Assembly (NCBI RefSeq): GCF_003997935.1
Contig: NZ_RZQL01000033.1
Span: 1-38,252 of the forward strand
Length of the DNA stretch: 38,252 nucleotides
Reading direction: 5' to 3'
Source of the DNA: Mesorhizobium sp. M7A.F.Ca.US.006.01.1.1
GTDB lineage: Bacteria; Pseudomonadota; Alphaproteobacteria; Rhizobiales; Rhizobiaceae
Positions 1-9,289 of this stretch are shown piece after piece. Under the pieces are notes generated by a model, which was not told the origin of the DNA, ran no database searches, and was given only the letters and a program-made list of their open reading frames with translations. Positions within the stretch are counted from its first letter, which is position 1; every line of letters starts with the position of its first letter. The position numbers and the translations under genes were made by a program.

Positions 1-815
1 GTACCATGGCGGAGGTGGTTTGTTCGGAATTTTGCCTATCCATGCCGCATCGTCGTGTCCCAATTTATTGCCAGAGCGGTGATGCGCGCGAAATCAATGT
101 CGATAAAATGATCCTGAAGGGGGTGGATGTGATCCCGCATGGCCTCATCAACTCGCGTAGCAAATTCGGCGTTGGGGGAGAAACCTTTCTGGATTTCGTC
201 AAATGGGTGGCGCACCGCGTCAAGCAAATCGGCCAACCAGACTATTCTCCGGTGCTGCATTTCGATGTGTACGGCTGGATCGGTATGGAGATCGGGCTCG
301 ACGTCCAGCGCATCGCCGACTTCATCAGTAAGGTTGCTGACGCGGTTCCGGAGTTCACGGTGAATATCGAATCGCCAGCCGACTTCGGGTCTACGCCGGC
401 GCAGGTCGAAAATTACGGGCAGATCGTCGGCATTCTGAATGCGCGCGCGTCACGTGCGCGCATCGTTGTCGATGAACGCTGCAACACCTTAGAGGATGTG
501 CGTCTGTTTGCGGAGGCTAAGGCGACCCATCTCGTGCAGATCAAGACGCCGGACGTGGGCTCGATCGCCGACAGCGCCCGTGCGGTGCTTCTGTGCAAAG
601 AGAACAACGTGGACGCCTATGTGGGAGGCAGCTGCAGCGAGACGGATCTCTCCGCGCGAGCGACGGTTCACATTTCGGTGGCAACACAGGCGGACATGAT
701 GCTCGCGAAGCCTGGCATGGGCATCGACGAAGGTCTTTCCATTGTAGGCAACGAACAAAATCGGTTGCTCGCCATGCTTGATCGGCGTCGGGCACAAAAC
801 CTGAAAGCCGCGTAG
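1..815 (+). CDS. Methylaspartate ammonia-lyase, 5' end cut off by the window
   Basis: Enolase-superfamily lyase that removes ammonia from (2S,3S)-3-methylaspartate to give mesaconate, the second step of glutamate breakdown through glutamate mutase. About 270 C-terminal residues are visible of a family length near 413, so the gene starts upstream of the window; the ATG at 6 is only an internal Met. Visible family motifs include VPIYCQSGD, NVDKMILKGVD, VIPHGLIN (active-site His region), HFDVYG, VDERCNTLEDV (metal ligand region), QIKTPDVGS (catalytic Lys region), VGGSCSETD and LAKPGMGIDEG. The stop at 813-815 lies 11 bases before the CoA-transferase start, so the two are probably one operon. Glutamate mutase genes would be expected just upstream, outside the window. 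Family assignment is strong; the pathway role is inferred from neighbours. Confidence 0.93.
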   Translation, partial: TMAEVVCSEFCLSMPHRRVPIYCQSGDAREINVDKMILKGVDVIPHGLINSRSKFGVGGETFLDFVKWVAHRVKQIGQPDYSPVLHFDVYGWIGMEIGLDVQRIADFISKVADAVPEFTVNIESPADFGSTPAQVENYGQIVGILNARASRARIVVDERCNTLEDVRLFAEAKATHLVQIKTPDVGSIADSARAVLLCKENNVDAYVGGSCSETDLSARATVHISVATQADMMLAKPGMGIDEGLSIVGNEQNRLLAMLDRRRAQNLKAA

Positions 816-826
816 GAAGCGCCCTG

Positions 827-1978
827 ATGCTAAACAGTCTCAAGGACATCACGGTTGTGGCGGTCGAACAGGCCGTTGCAGCTCCCTACGCATCGTCTCG
901 CCTTGCTGACGCAGGCGCCCGGGTGATCAAGGTCGAAAGGCCCGAAGGGGACTTTGCCCGAAACTACGACAAGCTGGTGCGGGGGCAGAGCGCGTACTTC
1001 GTCTGGCTCAACCGGGGTAAGGAGTCGGTCTGTCTAGACCTGAGGTTGGAGGCGGATCGCGCCGTCCTCGACACGCTCATTGCCAGTGCTGATGTCTTCA
1101 TCCAGAATCTAAAGCCGGGCAGCATAGAAAAACTGGGGTTCGCGTCCGCTGATCTGCGTCGACGATATCCGCGGCTGATCACCTGCGACATTTCTGGTTT
1201 CGGGGAGTCAGGGCCGTATTCCCATTTGAAGGCCTACGATCTGATCGTCCAGGCCGAAACAGGTCTATGCGCTATCACCGGCAACCAACAGGGGCCTGCG
1301 CGTGTAGGGGTCTCGGTTTGCGATATCTCGGCGGGCATGACAGCGCACAGCGCCATTCTTCAGGCACTGTACCACCGCGAGGTCACCGGCGAAGGGACCA
1401 GCATCCAGGTGTCACTGTTTGATGCCGTCGCCGACTGGATGAACGTGCCGGTTTTGCAAAATGATTACAGCGGCTACCAGACGGTACGCGCAGGCGTGAA
1501 ACACCCGTCGCTCGCGCCGTATGGTGCCTATCGCTGTGCCGACGGCAAAGAGGTCATCTTTTCGGTTCAGAATGACCGCGAATGGGTGAATTTCTGCGAG
1601 AAATTCCTGAAGCAGTCCGGGCTCACACGCGCACCTGGTTTTGCTGACAATATGGAGCGCCTCGCTCATCGTGCGCAACTTGATGAGATCATTGAACAGC
1701 GGTTTTTTGAACTATCCTGCCACGATGCGATGCAGGAGCTCGAGGCGGCCGGCCTGGCATATGGCCGACTGAACGAAGTGGTGGATGTTTCAAAGCATCC
1801 ACACATTCGCAGGGTGCAGGTTGGAACACCCGATGGAGCCGTCGAGACGATAGCGCCGGCGGCGATTTTCAACTCGGAGCTCCCCTCGCTTCGCCCAGTC
1901 CCGGCTCTTGGCTCTCATACCGAGGCTGTCCGCGAGGAGGTGCGGGCGCTTTTGCGCGAAAGAGCCGCGTCAGCGTGA
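827..1978 (+). CDS. CaiB/BaiF (family III) CoA-transferase, probable mesaconate or citramalate CoA-transferase
   Basis: 383 residues, the usual length for family III CoA-transferases. The N-terminal block (LADAGARVIKVERPEGDFAR) and the block NRGKESVCLDLR are family hallmarks. The catalytic aspartate is most likely Asp166 in the motif VCDISAGM, at the position of Asp169 of formyl-CoA transferase. The enzyme would move CoA from a donor such as succinyl-CoA to a C5 dicarboxylate. Between methylaspartate ammonia-lyase and a CitE-like lyase, the likely acceptor is mesaconate or (S)-citramalate, but sequence alone does not separate these. The ATG at 827 has a purine-rich AGGAAG stretch just upstream and lies 11 bases after the preceding stop. 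A 133-base gap follows, without a clear terminator. Confidence 0.9.
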   Translation: MLNSLKDITVVAVEQAVAAPYASSRLADAGARVIKVERPEGDFARNYDKLVRGQSAYFVWLNRGKESVCLDLRLEADRAVLDTLIASADVFIQNLKPGSIEKLGFASADLRRRYPRLITCDISGFGESGPYSHLKAYDLIVQAETGLCAITGNQQGPARVGVSVCDISAGMTAHSAILQALYHREVTGEGTSIQVSLFDAVADWMNVPVLQNDYSGYQTVRAGVKHPSLAPYGAYRCADGKEVIFSVQNDREWVNFCEKFLKQSGLTRAPGFADNMERLAHRAQLDEIIEQRFFELSCHDAMQELEAAGLAYGRLNEVVDVSKHPHIRRVQVGTPDGAVETIAPAAIFNSELPSLRPVPALGSHTEAVREEVRALLRERAASA

Positions 1979-2147
1979 GCGCGCGTTTCAGTAAGGTGAG
2001 ACTGCTCGCGGTTTACAAAATGCCTGTGTACCTCGGATCATTTCAGCGCACCGGCCGCCTAGAAAGCTCACTGGCAGCGCCCGCGCTAAAATCGGCCGCA
2101 AAGGCGTCTCCATGATCAAGGACACCTTTGCGGCCGTTGAAGGCGCG

Positions 2148-3014
2148 ATGTCTGTACCGCGCTGGAGATCCCTGCTCTTCGTTCCTGTTCACGTTCCGCG
2201 CTTTGTAGAGACGGCCCATGAGCGGGGCGCAGATGGCGTCATTCTCGACCTGGAGGATTCCGTGCCCCAGGATCGGAAAGGAGAGTCACGGCAGCAGCTT
2301 CCTGAATGCGTGGCAGAGGTGGGCCGGAAAGGCGCATCTGTTTTGGTCCGCGTGAATCATGGTCTGCGCGCCTTGGCGGCCGATCTCGATGCAGCCGTGA
2401 TGGCGGGTGTTGACGCACTGGTTCTTCCGAAGACGGATTCGGCAGAGTGGGTTATAGAGATCGCGAATGCGGTTTCGGAACTAGAACGTGAAAGAAATCT
2501 TCCGCAGGGAGGCATCCGGTTCCTTGCCCAGATTGAGACCCCGGGCGCCTTGCAAAGGCTTGCGGCCATTGCGTCGGCGCATCCAAGGATGGTCGCAATG
2601 GCGCTTGGCCCTGAAGACTTCAGCGCCGCTGTTGGCGGCGCCCCAGGATTCGACCTTCTTTTGACGCCGAACCTTTCTGTTCTGTTTGCCGCCCGCGCGG
2701 CCGGCTTGCTCCCGCTGGGCTTCATAGGAAGCATCGGCGAGTTCTCGGACACGCATAAACTTCGTGAGGCCGCGGTGCGGGCGCGGCGGCTTGGCTTTGC
2801 CGGAGCTTTGGCGATCCATCCGACACAGGTGGCCATATTCAATGAGGCTTTCTCGCCAAGCGCCCAGGAGCTCGAGTGGGCCCATAAAGTTGTCGCGGCG
2901 GCAAATGATGCCGCCACGCGTGGACTGTCCGCATTCTCGTTGAATGGCAAAATGATAGATCCGCCAGTGGTGCGGCGCGCCCACGAGATCCTGATTCTTG
3001 TGGGCAACAACTGA
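2148..3014 (+). CDS. CitE-like (HpcH/HpaI family) acyl-CoA lyase, probable citramalyl-CoA or methylmalyl-CoA lyase
   Basis: TIM-barrel lyase of the citrate lyase beta-subunit family, 288 residues from this start. Motifs seen: SLLFVPVHVPRF at the N terminus, DGVILDLEDSVP (metal-binding acid residues), QIETPGALQRL (active-site Glu region), VAMALGPEDFSAAVG (Asp ligand) and GFAGALAIHPTQV near the C terminus. It would cleave (S)-citramalyl-CoA to acetyl-CoA and pyruvate, or methylmalyl-CoA to propionyl-CoA and glyoxylate. An ATG at 2112 is also in frame; 2148 is preferred because GAAGG precedes it and homologues begin near the SLLFVP strand. A decayed second copy lies at 6170-6541. The third gene of the apparent methylaspartate operon. 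Confidence 0.88.
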   Translation: MSVPRWRSLLFVPVHVPRFVETAHERGADGVILDLEDSVPQDRKGESRQQLPECVAEVGRKGASVLVRVNHGLRALAADLDAAVMAGVDALVLPKTDSAEWVIEIANAVSELERERNLPQGGIRFLAQIETPGALQRLAAIASAHPRMVAMALGPEDFSAAVGGAPGFDLLLTPNLSVLFAARAAGLLPLGFIGSIGEFSDTHKLREAAVRARRLGFAGALAIHPTQVAIFNEAFSPSAQELEWAHKVVAAANDAATRGLSAFSLNGKMIDPPVVRRAHEILILVGNN

Positions 3015-3039
3015 CTGGCCTGTTATCAGCGGCTGAACA

Positions 3040-3240
3040 GGAGCGAATGGCACTACACCGCGCCGGGCAAGCCGATGCAAAATGGCTACGCGATTCCCTC
3101 AACGGCCGAATGCGAGACGAGCTGTTGAACGATGGCCTGTTCTTCGGCCTCGACCACGCCCGCAGTGCCACTGCCGAATGGAGGCAGGACCTAAATCCTG
3201 TTCATAACACTCATCTGTCTATGTCATTTGAGTGAATAGG
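3040..3240 (+). pseudogene. IS3-family transposase (OrfB) fragment
   Basis: The reading TAPGKPMQNGY (3049-3085), then after a frame change LNGRMRDELLNDGLFFGLDHARSATAEW, matches the end of the DDE integrase core of IS3-group transposases. At least one frameshift separates the two parts, and the C-terminal end is replaced by unrelated sequence. It directly follows the CitE-like gene. Confidence 0.75.
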
Positions 3241-3830
3241 TTTTGCTGATCTGGATGCGATCCCATGGGGTATTTTGGGTTTTGCCGCGCGCGATGAACG
3301 ATGCGCTGAGCCGCCGGTTCGTCAAGCGTTGATCGGCTGAAGACCCATGGACCGTCCGGCAGAGGATGAACGCCTTCGATCGACGCGAGTCCACCGAAGG
3401 CGATGCAACGCGGCTCGCCATTGTCAAGCAGACCACGCCAGCAGGAATAGCGCGGAATGTTGTGCTTGGTTCCCGTGTAGCGGACCGTCAGCTCGCGGCC
3501 GCAGCGCCGGCAGCGGACAAGGTCGGCGAGCAGAGCGTCGCCATGCTTGGGCGCCCCGTGATGCCGGCTCGTGGGCACGTGGTCGCTCACCATCTTGCGG
3601 ATCGCTTCCGCCTTTCCCAGCCGACGTAGCCTTCGTGTGCACCCGGAATCAGCGCCAGCATCTCGCGCCTTACGGCGGCTGCGCGAGCGAATGGCGGCAT
3701 CTGCGCGGTCTGCGCGTCGTGCGGGTTGGAGAAGATCGAACTGATATGTCGTAGGCTGGCGCGGTATGGACCTCTCCCCGGTTCGCTTCGTGAGGACCCG
3801 ATGCTGCGCCCGAATCCTCCAATTGCGATG
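3224..3830 (-). pseudogene. Large serine recombinase fragment with zinc-ribbon domain
   Basis: On the minus strand the piece ALIPGAHEGYVGWER (about 3600-3645) and, in another frame, VSDHVPTSRHHGAPKHGDALL then LVRCRRCGREL and RYSCWRGLLDNGEPRC are the recombinase middle region and its four-cysteine zinc ribbon, typical of rhizobial site-specific serine recombinases. The N-terminal catalytic resolvase domain is missing and the frame breaks between blocks, so the gene is dead. The end near 3224 runs into the IS3 fragment. Confidence 0.72.
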
Positions 3831-4029
3831 GGGTGTGGGAATTGGCCGTCGGGTCCTGCAGCAGTGTCACCAAGACGCCAAGCGTTCTGGGATCGATATG
3901 TGGGGCAGGGCAATGCGCCACGCGGTGCAGACCGCGATCAAACATCCAGGCCGGAACTTCCAGCCACCGATCGGAGGCGTGGCGGGAGAGACTGCAGCGG
4001 AAAACCTCCCGGTCGGCGTTCTCGATCAC
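3830..4029 (-). pseudogene. Fragment of a small conserved protein that accompanies rhizobial recombinase elements
   Basis: The minus-strand frame reads ENADREVFRCSLSRHASDRW, then LEVPAWMFDRG. I recognise this SDRWLEVPAWMFDR pattern from small hypothetical proteins encoded beside recombinase clusters in rhizobia, but cannot give a function. The frame continues toward the recombinase fragment as non-coding-looking sequence. Likely a relic of the same lost element. Confidence 0.4.
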
Positions 4030-4117
4030 CTCATGAACGTGAACACAACGCCCGGCCCAAGGATGCCACGGATAAAGAAACTTGCGTTCCTCGGTCCTGT
4101 GGGTGTTCTTTCCTGGT

Positions 4118-4160
4118 GTTGTTCAACACCGTGAGGCCGCATTCCTCGCTCGCTATTTGA
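4118..4160 (+). pseudogene. Tail of an IS3-family transposase
   Basis: The short frame FNTVRPHSSLAI is the conserved C-terminal motif of IS3-group OrfB (normally NTVRPHSSLGY). Only this end is recognisable. It may belong to the same broken IS as the fragment at 3040-3240 or to another copy. Confidence 0.5.
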
Positions 4161-4306
4161 CCCCGGCGGTCTTCGCCGGAACCCTCGCCGCAACCGGCTC
4201 CGACGCTGCACTCAATGAAGGCTTCGCGCCTCCGCCCGTTGCTCAAACCGCGCCATAACAGAAACGGCCGAGGCTAATCGCCACTGGTTGAAAGTTCAGT
4301 GGCAGG

Positions 4307-5010
4307 TCAGAGGGTCTGGCTCGACGGCCTTAGCTTCAGGCTATCCGGCCAATCCCGGCGATCACCCAGCGACACGATGACTGACCAGTGCTCAGCGCCA
4401 CCGCCGGAGCTGCAAAAAGAGTTGCGTATGATTGAGCGTTCGACCACGTTGCTGTCGATCTTGATATGGCCTCGTCCAGGATGCGCGAGAGGCGCTTCCC
4501 AGCGCGAGAGCGTGTAGGGGATCGCCGCTGTGAGCTTGGTCTTCTGACTGATTTGGCCGAGCTTCTCTAGCCGCCCTGGGTCCAGTGCCGTGATGGTTGA
4601 GCACTTTTTGCCTGCGTGCAGCAAGGCCTCGTTGGCCTCGGCTACGGATGTCATCCTCGATCTTTTAGAGTTCGCGGATCCTTCTTAGCGCCTCGATCGG
4701 GCGCGGCATGGCAGAAGGCGAGCGTGAAGCCGCTTTTCGTCGGCCAGCAAGCGATGGCCCGCTATAGCCGTCGACCTGCAAGTTCCGGTAGAGAGCCTGC
4801 GAGATGAGCGATCGCACGCTGGGCCTTTTCGGTCCGGCGCATAGACATAAGACGCCCGGCGGTCCGCTCCCTCCCTAATCAGTCATCGCGGGCATAAATC
4901 CAGAGTAGGCCTGTCTTCGTCTTGCCGACCCCGGAACGAGCACCGGCGCGGTCGTCGCACGTCGGCGAAGAGTTTTGGCGAGGACTTCGGTTTTGCTAAA
5001 GCAACCGTTC
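4307..5010 (-). pseudogene. Degraded IS66-family transposase (TnpC)
   Basis: Read on the minus strand from high to low coordinates, IS66 TnpC blocks appear in the right order but in different frames: APVLVPG then VGKTKTGLLWIYARDD (about 4880-4950), LYRNLQVDGYSG (about 4755-4795), IPYTLSRWE and IKIDSNVVERSII (about 4425-4530), and SGGGAEHWSVIVSL (about 4360-4410). The order supports one ancient insertion broken by many indels. Confidence 0.75.
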
Positions 5011-5046
5011 ATGGACCAGACGTAGGTGCCAGTCCGGCGCGGCCGA

Positions 5047-5330
5047 CTACCGGCGCTGCCAGCAGCCTGGGCAAGCGAACCAAATTGTAGCCCGCCAAGT
5101 TATGCCGCGCCCGCGGTGGCACATCCTCGCAGCTTGACCTTGGCCATGCCGTCTGAGGTCTTGACTGACCGAACCCTCCTCTGACCCCTTAGGGCAGTGC
5201 TGACTGAGATCATAGCCCGGATGGCGCTTCGTGCGGTCATCGATCGCTATACGCGAGGCTTGTTGCTTTCTGCTCAAATGGGCGTTGAAGGCAACGCGCG
5301 GCGTGATCTTGCTCTTTGCAGGTCCTTGAC
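5047..5330 (-). pseudogene. Degraded IS5-family transposase, C-terminal part
   Basis: The minus-strand frame ITPRVAFNAHLSRKQQASRI leads into AIDDRTKRHPGYDLSQ, which matches the VTPHVAQN...SAIDGRTTRHPGYAVSQ region of IS5-group transposases. After frame changes, GYNLVRLPRLLA (about 5050-5095) is the conserved C-terminal end. The catalytic N-terminal part is not recognisable. Confidence 0.65.
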
Positions 5331-6169
5331 TGGCGCGTCCTAGGCTTCGCCAGCGCCAGTCGATGCGCCGTCGCGGCGTCTGCGGTCCAACATAGCGAGA
5401 GCGGCATCACGCTCGCCTGTGCCAGGCCTGGGTATGAAACTTTCCAGTCAAGCCGGATTGGCCAGCACCTGGGTGCATAACCAACCTGTTGTCGCGGCTT
5501 CATTAGCATGAGGTGCCCGGAAACGAAGATACGTATGGACCCCGCCCCGCTTTCCAATTGAGCCTAGGGGCTGCTGATTCCTTCTTCGCCAAGGGTCGTG
5601 AACGGCGTGATCGACCAATGGATTAGGTTGATGGGACGATGAGTGTCGCCTCGGTCGAGCAATGGTGGATGAAACTGCGATGACATGTCCGATAGGATCT
5701 CTGTAATCGCCCTGCCTGACGCCCTGCCTTCAGGTTTTCGACATAAAATTTCACCTCGGTCACACCTGATCTTAATGTCGCCAGCGATCTAATCCAGTGT
5801 GCCAGGAATGAGGTACCGTACGGCCGCACTGCGAGAATGCCTTCTTCGCAAATCCCAGTCCTCGCCGTGACTGCTAGGTGCAATACTGCAAGCCAGCTGA
5901 ACCAATTGAGGATCTGTCCCCTCATCGAGGCGCGGATTGACTTGGATGACGACGGGTCCAGGCTTCGTCCACGGAGTTCAATGTTCGTTGGCCCAGCTGA
6001 GGCCGTGAGCTTGCAAGCAATTCTGTGACACGTTGACGATACGATCATGCTCGTCATTAGTCAGCAGGGTTGGTTGGACAATTCACCTCTCGGAAGAGGA
6101 AATGGGGTGGCCGGCCGAAGTCCGCCAGCGGCAATAGCAATGACCTCCTTTCCCATCTTGTTAGCGCCG
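5331..6169. other. About 840 bases with no recognisable gene
   Basis: The longest open frame (minus strand, 5623-6057) has no family signature, no ribosome binding site and unusual composition. The stretch probably consists of eroded insertion sequence and flanking DNA between the IS5 relic and the CitE pseudogene. Confidence 0.5.
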
Positions 6170-6541
6170 CTGGTTGCAATGGCGCTTGGTACTGAAGACT
6201 TCAGTGCAGCTGTTGGCGGTGCCCCAGAACTCGACCTGCTTTTGACGCCGAACCTTTCCGTTCTGTTCCCCATGCGGCAGTCTCGGCTCGATAGGAAGCA
6301 TCGGCGATTCTTAGACAATGATAACTTCGTGGGGCCGCAGGCGATCCATTTAAACATCGATGGGGCTTTTCACCAAGCGCACAAGAACTCGAGGGACCCG
6401 TCGTGTCCTCGCGGCGAAAAAGATGCGACGGCGCAAGGCAAAGGCGCGTTCACATTGGACGGGAAGATGGTCGATCTACCGGTTATTCGAAGGGTCCGAG
6501 AAATCATCTCCATGGATCAGGGCGCCGAGTTGGCCGGTTGA
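6170..6541 (+). pseudogene. Decayed second copy of the CitE-like lyase gene
   Basis: The frame VAMALGTEDFSAAVGGAPEL then DLLLTPNLSVLF is nearly identical to residues of the intact lyase encoded at about 2593-2690, and the end FTLDGKMVDLPVIRRVREI matches its C terminus (FSLNGKMIDPPVVRRAHEI). In between, several small deletions and frameshifts destroy the GSIGEF and HPTQV regions. The N-terminal half is missing. Similarity at DNA level is high, so this is a paralogue or a former second operon copy rather than chance. Confidence 0.85.
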
Positions 6542-6708
6542 AGCCTCGGCGGGTTGGGTCCATTCTGGACACATAGGTTACGGTTTTGGTCAAACCACAC
6601 TGAGATGACACGACAGTTAGGCGTCATGTCGCTCTGCAATTATTGCTGTCGCGCCATCACATTTCGAGATAGATTACATCATTGCAGTCCGCCCTCGGAA
6701 GAGTACCC

Positions 6709-7635
6709 GTGGAAATCAGGCAGTTAAGATACTTTGTTGGCGTGGTCGAAGCAGGCAGTTTCACGAAGGCCGCTGGCTTTCTGAATGTCGCCCAGAGTGC
6801 GCTGAGTCTGCATGTGCGCCAATTGGAGGAAGGCTTCGGCACTCAGCTGCTGATACGCGACAGGACCGGCGTGAGCGTGACGGCGTCAGGAGCCAAACTC
6901 CTGGAGCGGGCGCGGGCGATTCTCAAAGAAATTCGAATTACCGAGGTGGAATTGACCAACACAGCCGCTTCCCCCGCCGGGGAGGTGACTATTGGCATTC
7001 CGTCTGGAGCTGCTCGCGTCCTGAGCGGTCCGCTGCTTGAGACGGTAAGACACGAACTGCCCAAGGTGTCCCTCAAGATGGTCGAGGGTATGACGGGACC
7101 GCTAGAGGAATGGATGGCGGCTGGACGCTTCAATCTGGCGGTTCTGTACCGCACTGCGGACAGTGTGGGGCGAATGACTGTGCTAGCGCGCGAAGACCTT
7201 TGTCTGGTGGTTCCGTCCGGCGAGCCACCGTTTGAAGATGCGATATCTCTGGCCGACCTGCATGCATTCCCCCTGGCGGTTCCCATGCGCAACAACAATG
7301 TCAGGCGTTCGGTGGCTGATGTCGTCGCACAACACGGTTGCGCGATGGACGTCAAGTTTGAAGTGGACTCGCTCTCAACGATCATCAACATGGTCGTAGA
7401 GGGAAAAGCGCATTCTATTCTCGCCCCGTCTGCCGTTCAGAAAGAAGCCTCTCAAGGGCTGGTCCGGACGGTCAAGATAGTCGATCCGGTAATTACCCGC
7501 TCCGTGGTGCTTGCTGTAAATCCCAAAGATGAGCGTTCTGCGGCCGTTTCTGCGGTCCGCAAGCTCATTCCGAAGGTCGCCAGAGAATTGATTGAGAGCC
7601 GGGGCTGGGTAGCATCGGCTCCTGACGCGACCTGA
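6709..7635 (+). CDS. LysR-family transcriptional regulator
   Basis: 308 residues beginning at GTG 6709 with GGAAGAG five bases upstream; the upstream TTG at 6682 lacks a site. N-terminal winged helix (EIRQLRYFVGVVEAGSFTKA, SALSLHVRQLEEGFGTQLL) followed by a LysR substrate-binding domain from about residue 90. The sequence resembles the Nac/CynR-like subgroup, with a MRNNNVRRSVADVV stretch in the effector domain. It is transcribed in the same direction as the aldehyde dehydrogenase and class I fumarase genes downstream, and probably controls them or the methylaspartate genes in response to an organic acid. The effector cannot be read from sequence. Confidence 0.9.
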   Translation: MEIRQLRYFVGVVEAGSFTKAAGFLNVAQSALSLHVRQLEEGFGTQLLIRDRTGVSVTASGAKLLERARAILKEIRITEVELTNTAASPAGEVTIGIPSGAARVLSGPLLETVRHELPKVSLKMVEGMTGPLEEWMAAGRFNLAVLYRTADSVGRMTVLAREDLCLVVPSGEPPFEDAISLADLHAFPLAVPMRNNNVRRSVADVVAQHGCAMDVKFEVDSLSTIINMVVEGKAHSILAPSAVQKEASQGLVRTVKIVDPVITRSVVLAVNPKDERSAAVSAVRKLIPKVARELIESRGWVASAPDAT

Positions 7636-7640
7636 GAACC

Positions 7641-7692
7641 ATCGATCTGTAAACAACGGCATGACTTCCTTCCTGTCGGAACAGATCGATCT
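7641..7692. promoter_or_regulatory. Inverted repeat between LysR gene and aldehyde dehydrogenase gene
   Basis: ATCGATCTG (7641-7649) is repeated inverted as CAGATCGAT (7682-7690), and AGATCGATCT (7683-7692) is itself a perfect palindrome. There is no following T-run, so an operator for the adjacent LysR protein is more plausible than a terminator. No binding evidence. Confidence 0.3.
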
Positions 7693-7828
7693 GGATTCCA
7701 GATGGATTTAGGCACTAATCGATATTTGACCCGCTGCGACCATCGCGATGAAACTGGCTCAAGCGAGCTCAGCGGCTTCGAAAATTGAAACGGCGCTCGC
7801 ATGGCCAGAATCACAAGTGGAGCCCGCG

Positions 7829-9262
7829 ATGTCCCACGCCAGGAGCTACGAGCTCTTCATTAATGGCAAATGGCGAGCCGGTGGTAGCCGAGCCACTTTG
7901 CCGGTGATCAACCCGGCGACGGAGAAGGTATTTGCCTCAGTGGCCTCGGCTACGGTTCCAGACTTGGATGAAGCTCTTGCTTCGGCAGAACGCAGCCGCA
8001 AGGCGTGGTCCTCACGCCCCGCCAAAGAGCGTGGCGAGATCCTCGTCTCTGCCGCCAGCAATCTGGCTGAGAAAGCTGGCGCCGCAGCCAGGGACCTGTC
8101 GTCCGAACAGGGAAAGACGATTGCCGAAGCAACAGGAGAGTACGCGCGCGCAGTCGAAACGCTGGAATGGAATGGCCGGCATGCCGATGAGTTGTCGACC
8201 CCGATTCCGTTGGGTCCGAACAGGATGATCGTCCCGGAGGCCCTCGGTGTCGTCGCTGCCTTTACGCCGTGGAACTATCCAGCCGTTCTCATCGCCCGCA
8301 AGCTCGCCCCCGCGCTGGCGGCAGGCTGCCCGGTGATCCTCAAAGGGGCCGAAGAGACGCCAAGCGTGGCTGTCCATGTCGTGGAATCTTTGCGTCAAGC
8401 AGGGATACCGGAAGGCGTGGTCAACCTGGTGTTCGGTGTTCCTGTGCATATATCACGGCATCTGCTCAGTTCGCCAATTGTCAAAGTCTTGACGTTCACG
8501 GGGTCGACCGCTGTTGGGAAACAGCTGGCCACACTGGCCGCGAATAATCTGCAGCGCTGCATCCTTGAGCTCGGTGGACATTCCCCGGTTATTGTGTGCG
8601 AAGATGCCGACCTGGCAACGGCGATACCGGCTATTTCGGAATACAAATTCGAGTGCGCGGGCCAGAGTTGTAATGCGCCCAGCAGGATTCTTGTCGCCCG
8701 ATCCCGCTATGAGGAATTCCTGTTCCGGATGACGGAGGCGGTCCGAAAAATCAGGATCGGTCCACCGGATGACCCTGCAACGCAGATGGGTCCCATGGCA
8801 AACGCGCGGCGAATCGAGGCCATGCAACGCCTGACCAAAGATGCGGTAGAGGGCGGCGCCCAAATCGAGACCGGTGGCATCCCCCTTGACCGACCGGGGT
8901 TTTACTGGCCGCCAACCATCCTGACTGGCGTACCGAAGGAAGCGAGAGTGCTTCATGAAGAGCCGTTCGGACCAATTCTCACCGTGGCTCCTTTCGATAC
9001 GATCGAAGAGGCGATCGATGAAGCCAACGCCACGGAGTACGGTCTGGCCGCCTACTTGTTTACTGGCGCGGCCGATACGCAACAGAGGCTTGTGGGCGGT
9101 CTTTCTGCGGGCGCTGTTAGTGTGAATTACCTGAAAGGGGTTTCCGCTGATGCCCCTTATGGAGGAGTCAAACAAAGCGGCTATGGATATGAAGGCGGCG
9201 AGCAGGGGGTGCGAAGCTTCCAGATTCTGAAAATGGTCAATGGCCTCGGTTCATTTGGATAA
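7829..9262 (+). CDS. NAD(P)-dependent aldehyde dehydrogenase (succinate-semialdehyde dehydrogenase-like)
   Basis: 477 residues from ATG 7829, which is preceded by GTGGAG; an upstream ATG at 7748 adds 27 residues of non-family sequence. ALDH motifs are in order: FTPWNYPA, KLAPALAAGCPVILKGAEETP, TGSTAVG (nucleotide site), LELGGHSP (general base Glu) and CAGQSCNAPSR with catalytic Cys281, then EEPFGPI. Similar to semialdehyde dehydrogenases. The substrate is unknown; it sits between the LysR gene and a class I fumarase, so it may oxidise an aldehyde connected with C4/C5 dicarboxylate metabolism. The downstream gene begins about 28 bases after its stop, suggesting co-transcription. Confidence 0.88.
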   Translation: MSHARSYELFINGKWRAGGSRATLPVINPATEKVFASVASATVPDLDEALASAERSRKAWSSRPAKERGEILVSAASNLAEKAGAAARDLSSEQGKTIAEATGEYARAVETLEWNGRHADELSTPIPLGPNRMIVPEALGVVAAFTPWNYPAVLIARKLAPALAAGCPVILKGAEETPSVAVHVVESLRQAGIPEGVVNLVFGVPVHISRHLLSSPIVKVLTFTGSTAVGKQLATLAANNLQRCILELGGHSPVIVCEDADLATAIPAISEYKFECAGQSCNAPSRILVARSRYEEFLFRMTEAVRKIRIGPPDDPATQMGPMANARRIEAMQRLTKDAVEGGAQIETGGIPLDRPGFYWPPTILTGVPKEARVLHEEPFGPILTVAPFDTIEEAIDEANATEYGLAAYLFTGAADTQQRLVGGLSAGAVSVNYLKGVSADAPYGGVKQSGYGYEGGEQGVRSFQILKMVNGLGSFG

Positions 9263-9289
9263 AATCCGGTGGGAAACAGAACACGGACC

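Noticed and set aside
2072..2087. TGGCAGCGCCCGCGC upstream of the CitE-like gene as a sigma-54 promoter
   Set aside because: GG-N10-GC spacing is present but the -12 side is CGCGC rather than TTGC, and no TGT-N10-ACA box precedes it.
5623..6057. Minus-strand open frame of 144 codons
   Set aside because: No ribosome binding site or family motif, and it lies in eroded DNA; treated as chance.
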